NCBI GenBank assembly: GCA_017962825.1
Contig: JAGCUO010000002.1
Span: 22,556 to 86,555 of the forward strand
Direction of reading: 5' to 3'
DNA length: 64,000 nt
Source of the DNA: Lachnospiraceae bacterium
Lineage (GTDB): Bacteria > Bacillota > Clostridia > Lachnospirales > Lachnospiraceae
Positions within the stretch are counted from its first letter, which is position 1. The number at the start of each line of letters is the position of its first letter. The position numbers and the translations under genes were made by a program. This document shows, one piece after another, positions 40,282-48,339 of this stretch. The notes under the pieces are model-generated. The model worked only from the letters and a program-made list of their open reading frames with translations. It made no database searches and was not told the origin of the DNA.

Positions 40282-42021
40282 ATGAATGACAAATCTGTCA
40301 AAAAAAGAAAACAATCCGTAGTCAGGATACTTATCGTATCCTTTATATGCGTTTGCAGTGTCCTTTATTCCTGGAACCTGCTGGTCGGACTGGGAAAGGA
40401 CAAGGGTGCGACACATATCCTGAACTACGGCTGGGATCTGAAATACAACTCTCAGTCGTATTCCGGAGTTGATCTCAGATCGTTTTATTTTGACAGTATA
40501 AAGAGGGGAGATACCGTAGAACTTACATGTACTCTTCCCCAGAACATACCTTTCAGCAGTGAACTGCTGATTCCCATTCACTATTATGATGTTCATGCAT
40601 TTCTAAACGGTGAAATACTCTTTGAAGCCGATACGGACAGATATGAAAGAGGCCAGGGGCTCGGGAGCGGCTTTTATACCATAGAGCTGCCTTCCGCATC
40701 CGGCGGAAAGGTTCTCAAGCTGGTTTTCAGAGCGGGCGAGGATAATGCGTATTCTTCGCTTGGCAGTCCAGAGATCTGGAGAGCTGCAACGTTTTATCAG
40801 GACTATGCTGCGGTAAAGGCTTTATACATCGCTCTTTCTTTCTTTTTCATAGTGGTCGGAATGGCAATGATCATTATGGCTCTTGCTCAGGAATTCAGGG
40901 GCACTTTTGCTTTTGCGGATTCGGTAAGATTCTGTTCCCTGGCGCTTCTTGCCATGGTATTCGGAATATGGGTTTTTACCGGTATGAACCTCACTGAGGT
41001 TTTTACTAGTGACATTATCAGCAAGGTTGAAGTAAATTATCTCGCATTCTTTTTTATCCCTATATTTTTTATAGGCTTTCATTTTGAAAGCGGAAGATTC
41101 AAGGACGAAAAGGGAGTCAGACAGGCAAGGAGGAGAAATATTCTCTTCGGTATAGTGTGGCTTGTGGGACTTATCTATATAGCTATCGTACTTTACAGAC
41201 ACTGGGTATTGGGTGAAAGTATCAGGGCTTATCTTCTGATAGCGCATATTTATGACACGTTTGTCATTTTGCTCCTGGTGTTTATCAGGATCTATGATCT
41301 GTGCAGGAAGCAAAACAATAATCAGATCTCTTCATATGCTACGATCATGACCGGTTTAGCCGCTCTGACCGACATTATCAGATATAATTATTTCTCACGT
41401 TTCTCCCCGAGAGGAAGTGCGGGATTTACCATAAGCGTAACCTGTGTGGTAATGATCTTCTTTGTTCTCTCACTGTTTTTTGATTACATGACCACAACGA
41501 TCATGGATGCAAGAGAGGAAGAGAGGATCGGGCTTATCTCTAAACTGGCTTATACGGACTCTCTTACCGGTCTCAACAACAGACAGGCAACGGAGGTTTT
41601 TTTCGATAGTATCGATTCTTCCGGAGAACAGTATATAGCCGTTCAATTTGACTTAAACGATCTGAAGAAAGCCAATGATACATATGGGCATGAAGAGGGC
41701 GATAAGTATATAGCGCTGTTTGCGGAAACGCTTAAAAGTGTTTTTGAAGGAAAAGGATACATTGCCAGAACCGGCGGTGATGAATTTATCTATGTAATGA
41801 CACCAAAGGCCGAGGGCGACAGGAGATGGGTTCAGAACAGGCTGAAAGACCTGAACGTTATATTATCCAATAAGGATACCGGTCATTCCGGTCTTAGGAT
41901 GAGCACCGCATTCGGAGCTTACGATTCTCTTGATAACGAAGCTAAGGATATCAGAGACGGTCTGAGGATCGCGGATGCAAGGATGTATGAAATGAAGAAA
42001 GAAATGAAGGCAGGGCGCTGA
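40282..42021 (+). CDS. Membrane-bound diguanylate cyclase (GGDEF) with extracellular sensor
   Basis: The 579-residue protein has an N-terminal anchor (about residues 13-35) and an extracellular beta-rich domain of about 150 residues, resembling 7TMR-DISM extracellular modules. Seven membrane helices follow (about 180-395), then a cytoplasmic GGDEF domain (about 420-575). The domain is complete: 'YTDSLTGLNNRQATE', 'FDLNDLKKANDTYGHEEGD' and the active-site loop 'ARTGGDEFIYV'. It should make c-di-GMP from two GTP in response to an outside ligand, possibly a carbohydrate. It starts one base after the lysozyme stop, so wall turnover and c-di-GMP signalling may be linked. Confidence 0.9.
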   Translation: MNDKSVKKRKQSVVRILIVSFICVCSVLYSWNLLVGLGKDKGATHILNYGWDLKYNSQSYSGVDLRSFYFDSIKRGDTVELTCTLPQNIPFSSELLIPIHYYDVHAFLNGEILFEADTDRYERGQGLGSGFYTIELPSASGGKVLKLVFRAGEDNAYSSLGSPEIWRAATFYQDYAAVKALYIALSFFFIVVGMAMIIMALAQEFRGTFAFADSVRFCSLALLAMVFGIWVFTGMNLTEVFTSDIISKVEVNYLAFFFIPIFFIGFHFESGRFKDEKGVRQARRRNILFGIVWLVGLIYIAIVLYRHWVLGESIRAYLLIAHIYDTFVILLLVFIRIYDLCRKQNNNQISSYATIMTGLAALTDIIRYNYFSRFSPRGSAGFTISVTCVVMIFFVLSLFFDYMTTTIMDAREEERIGLISKLAYTDSLTGLNNRQATEVFFDSIDSSGEQYIAVQFDLNDLKKANDTYGHEEGDKYIALFAETLKSVFEGKGYIARTGGDEFIYVMTPKAEGDRRWVQNRLKDLNVILSNKDTGHSGLRMSTAFGAYDSLDNEAKDIRDGLRIADARMYEMKKEMKAGR

Positions 42022-42037
42022 AGGCCCTGCCTTTGTT
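42007..42037. terminator. Bidirectional terminator between convergent genes
   Basis: AAGGCAGGGC (42007-42016) pairs perfectly with GCCCTGCCTT (42024-42033), with T-rich sequence on the plus side and A-rich sequence in the coding end on the other. The stop codon of the GGDEF gene (42019-42021) lies in the loop. The minus-strand acyltransferase gene ends 17 bases further on. Confidence 0.7.
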
Positions 42038-43324
42038 TTATCTGTGATTCTTTTTTATCTTGTAGAGTTCTTCCGCAGCAAGTCTTGTTTTGGCAACAAC
42101 ATCGAATTCTTCGGGAGGGAAGCAGTAGAAGAGTTCATTATTATCACCTATTGAGATCATATCTCCGATCTCATAGAAGAAGTAATCGGAATTGACGCTG
42201 TAGGAAGCTAAGGGTTTTTGTATAAAATCGAGCTTTCCGTCGCATCCTGTCAGGTGGAAGCCTTCTTCCGAATGAGTGAGCCTTCCGTCTCCCACTTCGT
42301 AGAATGCCTTATTATCCACTATCATGTAGATATGTACGGGAACATCAAGTGAATAGGTTCCATCCTCCAATTCCTGTCTTACACAGGATCTTTCCCATCC
42401 GAACCAGTCGGGTATATGGTCAAAAAGCTTCGGAGAAACAGTCTTTTCCGGTATTTGTCCCTTGAATTCCATTTTACCCAGCTCGGTAAGTTCCCATGTG
42501 CTGCCACATTCTTCGCATTTGATCTCTGTACCTGAGGCGCGCATTCTGCCTTCTTTGCCGCAGACGGGGCATTTGTAGAGAACACGTGATAATCCCTCGG
42601 CTCTTGTGCTTTCGGTAATGCAGGTTCCTGTCTCGAATTGTTCCTTCAGGTTATCAAAGGAAAATGCTTCGCGGATCTTTTCGTTGATCTGATCTGCGGT
42701 AAGTTCTTTTATTTCCTCCGTGGAAAAAAGAGTGTATTTATCTGCTGTAATCTTGCACTTTCTGAGTCTCAGACCATTGTAGAGAGGATCGTGGAGAAAT
42801 GCACCGTGGGAAAGGATCATTACTACGGGGTATCCTGACAGTTTGATCATCTTGCCCAGGGAATCCGGCAGGGTGGTAGTTGTTCCGTCGAAGGAATAAC
42901 CTGCTTCCGGGAACATCAGGACAGATGTTTTAAGTTCGGTAATGGCATAGGAGATATCCTTGATAAGCTTTATATCGGGCCTGAATTTCCGTGTGGAGAT
43001 ACACCCTATGGCTCTCATCAGGGATTCTTTTCCCACAAATGCATCTGTTGTTGCAACAATATTGTAGGGGCCCTTTATGACATGTGAAGCTATCATAAGA
43101 TCCGTAAAGCAGGAGTGGTTCATGAGATAAAGAGCGGGCTGTTTTTCGCCTACGCCTTTCATATCCCCGACATTTACCGAAAAATCCGCCTTTTTAAGTT
43201 CGGACGACGCAAGGAACTTTATAAGGGCACGAAGTATGGGGCTTGGTTTTCTCGGGTTGCGAATATGCGCATGAGGGAGAGCTATTACTTCTTCATAGGA
43301 TAATGTTTTTGTTTTGATCTTCAT
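42038..43324 (-). CDS. PlsC-like 1-acylglycerol-3-phosphate acyltransferase family protein with zinc ribbon
   Basis: The 428-residue protein has an acyltransferase domain (about residues 55-235) with the catalytic HX4D motif in 'MNHSCFTDLMIA' and a second motif 'LMFPEAGYSFDG', in which the usual PEGTR becomes PEAGY. A zinc ribbon follows (about 250-285) with 'YKCPVCGKEGRM' and 'IKCEECGSTW', then a C-terminal beta-rich domain. PlsC enzymes acylate lysophosphatidic acid or related acceptors. The added zinc ribbon and C-terminal domain suggest a specialised acceptor. On the minus strand a GGGGAAT site precedes the ATG. The gene follows the spermidine-synthase-like gene by 16 bases, so they form an operon. 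Confidence 0.8.
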   Translation of the reverse strand: MKIKTKTLSYEEVIALPHAHIRNPRKPSPILRALIKFLASSELKKADFSVNVGDMKGVGEKQPALYLMNHSCFTDLMIASHVIKGPYNIVATTDAFVGKESLMRAIGCISTRKFRPDIKLIKDISYAITELKTSVLMFPEAGYSFDGTTTTLPDSLGKMIKLSGYPVVMILSHGAFLHDPLYNGLRLRKCKITADKYTLFSTEEIKELTADQINEKIREAFSFDNLKEQFETGTCITESTRAEGLSRVLYKCPVCGKEGRMRASGTEIKCEECGSTWELTELGKMEFKGQIPEKTVSPKLFDHIPDWFGWERSCVRQELEDGTYSLDVPVHIYMIVDNKAFYEVGDGRLTHSEEGFHLTGCDGKLDFIQKPLASYSVNSDYFFYEIGDMISIGDNNELFYCFPPEEFDVVAKTRLAAEELYKIKKNHR

Positions 43325-43340
43325 TATTATTCCCCGTGGT

Positions 43341-44963
43341 CTATAAACTTTCGATCAAACCGCTTAAGCCTTCTTCCTGATAGATCTTTTTGTAGTATCC
43401 GATCTCCTCACCTATAAGTGTGTCTATTACTTCCATTCCCAGAAGTTCTACCGGGGCTTTGTCGTCAGTAAGGATGAGACCGGTTCCGTTGTACGGAGTC
43501 ATTCCTTCAAGCGCTTTGCCGATCTGATATGTAAAACCTTCATCGTCCGAAAAACCGGCATTTTGTTCCAACGCTTTGAAAAGGTCTGTGTTTACGGAAG
43601 CGAACAGTTCCCTGTTGGTTGATCCGGGAACATTGACGGTGGAAACATTGGGAAAAACGCAGGCAACGGTATCGGAGAGATATGTGGTGATATCGGTTTC
43701 ACCGTTTCCGTGCATGTTCATGTTCATTACCATTATTCCGTTATATTTGAGATGATCTTTTACAAGAGTAAAAAATTCGGATGAACTCATCTGAAAAGGG
43801 ATGGTGATGTCCTGATAGGCATCTACGAGGATGACATCATATTTGCCGGTATCTGCTTCGAGGAATGCTCTTCCGTCATATGTATAGACCGTAATGTCTT
43901 CCGGAAGGTCGAAATATTCATGTGCAAGATCGGTGATCTTCTCGTCAATCTCCACGCCGGTTATATTGCATCCGGGAAAATATTTCTCACACTGAACCGC
44001 GAAGGTTCCGGTTCCCATCCCGAGGATAAGTATGTCCATACCTTCCGCATCCGAGACGGTCGCAGATTCTTCATCATAACCGAGGGCCATTGTAGGCGCC
44101 GCAAGCGCATAGTCGTAATACATTCCGGTAAGATTACCGGTTTTCATCTTGATGGACTGGACACCGAAGAGAACATTGGTTGAAAGGGATGTGGCACGTT
44201 CGGTGTCGGTTACCTGAAGATAGTTGTATACGGATTCACCCTCGTAAGTAAGATCTGAGATCCAGAACGCAAAGTGGGAGGTGTGTCCGAAGATACATGC
44301 GATGATATAAAGAACCGTGCATATTACGGAAAGAATAAGCTTGGTCTTCCTTGAGATGAAAAAGAGAAGGCCTATGATAAGCAGGATTCCGGAGAAGATA
44401 AGGAATGTCATTCCGGTTCCTACGGAAGGAATCGTAACAAAGGTGGGAAGAAAAGTTCCGATTATGGATCCGATGGTATTGCATGCACCAAGGCGGCCTG
44501 CTACGGATCCGCTTTCTTCTATGTCGGAGATCGTATATTTGATCAGCGAAGGGGTTACGGTACCGAGGAGGAACAGGGGGAATACGAATATGACCATGCA
44601 GGCTATCAGGGAGGACCATATCAGAAGGCCGGTTGATACGGTGACTATCATGATACCTGTTATGGCAAGAATGATGTATTTTCCCAGGACGGGAATAAAT
44701 GCTATCCATACGGCGGAAATAAGGATCCTTTTGAAGAGTCTTGCGGGATCCGCATCTTTATCGGCCCATTTTCCGCCGGCTACATTTCCGAGAGCCATGG
44801 CGATCATAATGGTTCCGATGATGATGGTCCAAACGATCTGGGAGGATGAGAAATAGGGTGCAAGGAGTCTCGATGCTCCCAGCTCAACAGCCATAACGGC
44901 CATTCCGGCGAAGAATTCCGTAATATAGAGGTAATACCTGTTTTTTAAAATATCAAATTTCAT
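43341..44963 (-). CDS. Fused membrane (MFS-like) and spermidine-synthase-like methyltransferase-fold protein
   Basis: The 540-residue protein has six to seven membrane helices (about residues 12-235), starting 'YLYITEFFAGMAVMAVELGA' as in the SpeE-like membrane family. A cytoplasmic spermidine-synthase-fold domain follows (about 250-510). Its SAM-site glycine motif is 'ILILGMGTGTFAVQCEKYFP', followed by 'VEIDEKITDLAHEYF' and 'DVILVDAYQD'. Family members annotated as fused MFS/spermidine synthase usually lack proof of polyamine synthesis. CGGAG precedes the ATG. A minus-strand -10 (TATAAT, RC of 45008-45013) and a 14-bp dyad at 44987-45000 lie upstream. It is first in the minus-strand unit with the PlsC-like gene. 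Confidence 0.82.
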   Translation of the reverse strand: MKFDILKNRYYLYITEFFAGMAVMAVELGASRLLAPYFSSSQIVWTIIIGTIMIAMALGNVAGGKWADKDADPARLFKRILISAVWIAFIPVLGKYIILAITGIMIVTVSTGLLIWSSLIACMVIFVFPLFLLGTVTPSLIKYTISDIEESGSVAGRLGACNTIGSIIGTFLPTFVTIPSVGTGMTFLIFSGILLIIGLLFFISRKTKLILSVICTVLYIIACIFGHTSHFAFWISDLTYEGESVYNYLQVTDTERATSLSTNVLFGVQSIKMKTGNLTGMYYDYALAAPTMALGYDEESATVSDAEGMDILILGMGTGTFAVQCEKYFPGCNITGVEIDEKITDLAHEYFDLPEDITVYTYDGRAFLEADTGKYDVILVDAYQDITIPFQMSSSEFFTLVKDHLKYNGIMVMNMNMHGNGETDITTYLSDTVACVFPNVSTVNVPGSTNRELFASVNTDLFKALEQNAGFSDDEGFTYQIGKALEGMTPYNGTGLILTDDKAPVELLGMEVIDTLIGEEIGYYKKIYQEEGLSGLIESL

Positions 44964-44986
44964 AATATACTCCGTTATAAAGGTTC

Positions 44987-45013
44987 GTGACCGTGGTCAC
45001 AACGCATATTATA
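44987..45013 (-). promoter_or_regulatory. Promoter -10 and operator-like dyad for the minus-strand operon
   Basis: Read on the minus strand, TATAAT (45008-45013) is followed 7 bases later by the dyad GTGACC-N2-GGTCAC (44987-45000), which would overlap the transcription start. No convincing -35 is seen at 17 bases. A perfect 6+6 dyad across the start is a typical repressor site. Confidence 0.5.
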
Positions 45014-45051
45014 CAGGAAATTTCCGTATTGTAGGGCATTTTTAAAAAAGG

Positions 45052-45057
45052 TATACT
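45052..45057 (+). promoter_or_regulatory. Possible -10 element directly upstream of the 77-aa gene
   Basis: TATACT (45052-45057), with a weak TTGTAG 17 bases earlier, lies 10 bases before ATG 45068. The transcript would start within a few bases of the ATG, and no ribosome site is present. Confidence 0.35.
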
Positions 45058-45067
45058 TAAATGGATT

Positions 45068-45301
45068 ATGGAAACAGATAACAAAACCGAAATCCCGGAG
45101 GGTCTTGCCTGTGATCTGGTGCTGAGTGAGTCGATGAAAAATCAGCTTCGCCAGATCTGTATTTATGCTTCACTGGTCGGGATCGATATGGATGAGATAA
45201 GGGTAAAACTGACCGAAGAGGGAGTCCTTCCCTGCAGGGATAAAAACTCATCCAAGAAGGCTTTATCGGAGATATATGATCATGTCGCATGCTCTTTTTG
45301 A
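45068..45301 (+). CDS. Small hypothetical protein upstream of the SPL-like gene, 77 aa
   Basis: The product is a charged, mostly helical soluble protein that I do not recognise. It overlaps the radical-SAM gene by 26 bases, implying translational coupling. In Bacillus subtilis the photolyase gene splB is also preceded by a small gene (splA, 79 aa), but I see no sequence similarity. There is no Shine-Dalgarno before ATG 45068, and the -10-like TATACT lies just upstream, so translation may be leaderless. In-frame GTG 45119 and ATG 45134 also lack good sites. The long overlap and proteinlike composition support its being real. Confidence 0.6.
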   Translation: METDNKTEIPEGLACDLVLSESMKNQLRQICIYASLVGIDMDEIRVKLTEEGVLPCRDKNSSKKALSEIYDHVACSF

Positions 45302-46268
45302 GAATATATATGTCGAAAAGAATGCGGCATCGGATGCCGAAACCGTGAGGATCCTTGAGAGGATCGGTTGCGATGAACCGCAGTATATAGCGCATTACAA
45401 GGATGTTTTTAATCTCAGGAAGGAGAATTCTTCTTCCGGCAGATCCCTTATTCTGGCCCGCAATCCCGGAAAGCATCTGTATGAAGGCGCACCGGTGTGT
45501 CAGAGCTTCGGAAATGAGCATTTTTATTACTCACCGGGAGTGATGAACTGCATTTATGATTGTGAATACTGTTTTCTGAAGGGCATGTATCCCGGACGGG
45601 ATATATGCATTTTTACGGATATAAGAGAGACCTTTAAGGAACTTGAGGAATTGGAAAAACAATTCCCTGTATATGTATGTGCATCATACAACACAGATCT
45701 TAATGCTCTTGAGAGTATTACCGGATATGTGGAAGAGTGGTGCAGGGAAGCATATGAGCACGAGAAGATAAGTGTGGAGATCCGCACAAAATGTTCCCGA
45801 ACAGACATTTTCGATAAGCTTCCTGTAAGTGACAGAGCCATATTTGCTTTTACCCTGTCACCGGAAGAGGTTATATCAAGATTTGAAAAAGGAACACCGG
45901 GGCTTGATGAGAGGATATCTGCCGTTAATGCGGCGGTGAAAGCAGGATTTCCTGTAAGACTGTGTTTTGACCCCATGATCTATTTCAGGAACCGTCAGAC
46001 AGCCTATACCGAAATGATCCGTAAGGTTGCTTCCTCTATAGACTTAACCAAAGTCAGGGATATCAGCGTAGGCTCATTCAGGATATCCGACCAGTATCTC
46101 AAAAATATGAGAAAGAAATTTCCGGAATCGGAAGTCATTCAATATCCCTATATCTGTGAGGACGGTTATTATCAGTATCCCGAGAAAGTCAGAACGCAGA
46201 TGGAGGATCAGGTAAAGCAGCAGATCTCGGAAAAATGTCCCGGGATTCGAATATATGACTGGAGGTAG
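45276..46268 (+). CDS. Spore photoproduct lyase family radical SAM protein (divergent)
   Basis: The 330-residue enzyme has the SPL-type radical SAM cluster motif CX3CX2C, 'NCIYDCEYCFLKG' (Cys92, Cys96, Cys99). SPL-like surrounding text includes 'EHFYYSPGVMNC' before it and 'RTKCSR', 'FAFTLSPE' and 'RLCFDPMIY' after it. True SPL repairs the UV spore photoproduct in DNA using SAM and a cysteine H-donor in a 'CTSD'-like stretch. The corresponding stretch here reads 'VCASYNTDL', with Cys135 displaced by three residues, so the substrate may differ. GGAG lies 4 bases before ATG 45276; ATG 45282 is also possible. It overlaps the small gene upstream. Confidence 0.82.
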   Translation: MIMSHALFENIYVEKNAASDAETVRILERIGCDEPQYIAHYKDVFNLRKENSSSGRSLILARNPGKHLYEGAPVCQSFGNEHFYYSPGVMNCIYDCEYCFLKGMYPGRDICIFTDIRETFKELEELEKQFPVYVCASYNTDLNALESITGYVEEWCREAYEHEKISVEIRTKCSRTDIFDKLPVSDRAIFAFTLSPEEVISRFEKGTPGLDERISAVNAAVKAGFPVRLCFDPMIYFRNRQTAYTEMIRKVASSIDLTKVRDISVGSFRISDQYLKNMRKKFPESEVIQYPYICEDGYYQYPEKVRTQMEDQVKQQISEKCPGIRIYDWR

Positions 46269-46270
46269 AA

Positions 46271-47260
46271 GTGTCCGTTCATTTTGAATTGGATAACAAT
46301 TTTTTTGCCGAGGAACAGCGTAGCGGTTTTACTGTCCCCGAACTGATGAAAAGGTGCTGGGGAGCCCAACTGAAGGTCCTGGAGGAATTTGACCGGGTCT
46401 GTGAAAAGCATGGGCTTAAGTGGTTTGCATATTGCGGAACTCTTTTGGGCTCCGTGAGACATAAGGGTTTTATTCCCTGGGATGATGACATGGATGTAGC
46501 CATGCTCAGGGAAGATTACGAAAAGTTTCTTCAGATTGCTCCTTCGGAATTTCCGGTCGGATACGCGATCATCAATTATGATGAGGGCAATCATGAATAT
46601 GATTGTATTACCAGAGTTAACAATACCAGAACCGTTATCTTTGAAGAGGAAAAGCTGGCTGAGTTTTGCTCATTTCCGTATCCTGCGGGACTTGATGTGT
46701 ATCCGCTGGATTATATAGTTGAAGATCCCGAAGAAAGAGAGGCTCACAAGCAGCTTCATTACAAAATAAAACAGGCCACGGAGCTTTGCAGGAAGATTAT
46801 TGCCGGAGCGGGACCTTTGACCGATAAGGACGGAAACCGCCTGGAGCCATCACAGCTTCTTGCGGAGATATCCATGGTCACAGGTTATGAATTTGATCTT
46901 GAAAAAGACATCATAAGACAGCTTAATATCCTGATCGACATGACGGATTCGATGAATTCCGAAGAGGACGGAAGATATATCGGAAATATAGGGCATATTA
47001 CTTTCGAAGGCGATAGGATGATGTTTCCGAAGGAGTGTTTCGAAAATCTTCTTACCGTCCCTTTTGAAACGGGATATGTGTATATACCGGCGGGATATGA
47101 TACCTTGCTGAGTCAAAATTACGGTTCCCGTTATATGATTCCCGTGATCCATTCACCTCATGAATATCCTTATTATGCTTCCCATCAGAAGGTTATGAGG
47201 AAGTTTTTGGAAAAGCATCCTGATGCGGTATCGGATGAATGGATCCGTAAATATCTCTAA
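46271..47260 (+). CDS. LicD family phosphotransferase (first copy)
   Basis: A GTG start with GGAGGT 5 bases upstream gives 329 residues. The LicD/nucleotidyltransferase-like core is near the N-terminus: 'LKWFAYCGTLLGSVRHKGFI', then 'PWDDDMDVAM' with the metal-binding aspartates (about residues 56-88). LicD proteins transfer phosphocholine or similar phospho-substituents to cell-surface glycans. The remainder, with 'VGLDVYPLDYI'-like text in both copies, is typical of the family. Its close paralogue follows 11 bases later. The lysozyme with choline-binding-like repeats at 38.8 kb fits a choline-type wall decoration, but the actual donor is unknown. Confidence 0.88.
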   Translation: MSVHFELDNNFFAEEQRSGFTVPELMKRCWGAQLKVLEEFDRVCEKHGLKWFAYCGTLLGSVRHKGFIPWDDDMDVAMLREDYEKFLQIAPSEFPVGYAIINYDEGNHEYDCITRVNNTRTVIFEEEKLAEFCSFPYPAGLDVYPLDYIVEDPEEREAHKQLHYKIKQATELCRKIIAGAGPLTDKDGNRLEPSQLLAEISMVTGYEFDLEKDIIRQLNILIDMTDSMNSEEDGRYIGNIGHITFEGDRMMFPKECFENLLTVPFETGYVYIPAGYDTLLSQNYGSRYMIPVIHSPHEYPYYASHQKVMRKFLEKHPDAVSDEWIRKYL

Positions 47261-47271
47261 GGAGAAGGTTT

Positions 47272-48333
47272 ATGTTGGGTTTTGAACTGACTGAAGATTT
47301 TTTCACAGATGAAGAAAGATCCGGTTTTAAGGTTAATTCCCTGATGAAAAGATGCTGGGGTGCTCAGCTTCAGGTCTTGCAGGATTTCGACAGGGTATGT
47401 TCAAAGCATGGATTAAAGTGGTATGCATTTTGCGGAACACTTCTCGGCGCTGTCAGACACAAGGGATTTATTCCCTGGGATGATGACATGGATGTGTGCA
47501 TGATGCGTTCGGATTACACCATGTTCCTGCGATATGCTTCACAAGAAATGCCCGGATATCAGATCGATCATTTTGACCGGATTATTCCCGAAGAGGGAAG
47601 ATATGTAGACTATATGGGCATAACCCGTATCAACAATAACAATCTTGCCGATTTTGATCCCGATTATCTGAAGGCCCACTGCCTGTTTCCCTATACGGTA
47701 GGACTTGATGTCTATCCTTTGGATTATATTCCGCGAAATAAGCAGGAGTATGATATCAACATTCAGATCTTCTCTTATCTGATCAATGTGGCATTCAGAT
47801 ACAAGAGTCTGAACTGGACCAATTATAAGGTTGTGGACGGAAATTTCTCTAACATCAACCTGGATGAGGCATATGAATCCATTTTCCAGGTGACTGGATA
47901 TAGAATTGATAAAAACGGTGATATTTTAAAACAGCTCAACGAACTGGCCGTGATGATCTCATCATATACAAAGGGAAAAGATTCGGATGAAGTCGCATGC
48001 ATGGCGCATATGGCTCTTAACCACAGGAATATGATCTTTCCCAAGGAAGCTTTTGCCAAAACCATTGAGGCCCCCTTCGAATCCGGCTCGATACCCATCC
48101 CCGCAGGATACGATGAGATCCTTAAGAGAAATTACGGCATCCGTTACATGGAACCCCGCAATGTCTCTCCACATGATTACCCCTACTACAAAAAACAGGA
48201 AAGATGGGTAAGGGATTACATCATAAAGAATCCCGATATGAAGGGCTTCATGCCCGCTTATTATATAAGTGATATTTACGACGAGGATCCCGAGAAAAAG
48301 ATCCTTCTCGACAAAATATACGGAAAGGAATGA
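47272..48333 (+). CDS. LicD family phosphotransferase (second copy)
   Basis: The 353-residue product is a tandem paralogue of the preceding gene, sharing 'LMKRCWGAQL', 'GLKWYAFCGTLLGAVRHKGF', 'PWDDDMDVCM' and 'VGLDVYPLDYI'. It extends about 25 residues further at the C-terminus. Metal-binding Asp residues of the core are present. AAGGAGAAGG precedes the ATG. The two copies may act on different acceptor sugars or form a pair. The TldD gene starts 6 bases after the stop, but no functional link to that gene is evident. Confidence 0.87.
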   Translation: MLGFELTEDFFTDEERSGFKVNSLMKRCWGAQLQVLQDFDRVCSKHGLKWYAFCGTLLGAVRHKGFIPWDDDMDVCMMRSDYTMFLRYASQEMPGYQIDHFDRIIPEEGRYVDYMGITRINNNNLADFDPDYLKAHCLFPYTVGLDVYPLDYIPRNKQEYDINIQIFSYLINVAFRYKSLNWTNYKVVDGNFSNINLDEAYESIFQVTGYRIDKNGDILKQLNELAVMISSYTKGKDSDEVACMAHMALNHRNMIFPKEAFAKTIEAPFESGSIPIPAGYDEILKRNYGIRYMEPRNVSPHDYPYYKKQERWVRDYIIKNPDMKGFMPAYYISDIYDEDPEKKILLDKIYGKE

Positions 48334-48339
48334 AAGAAA

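Noticed and set aside
44236-44856. Long frames antisense or frame-shifted to the spermidine-synthase-like gene
   Set aside because: They overlap the membrane domain of a well-supported gene and are rich in Arg, Ile and Met as expected from shadow frames.
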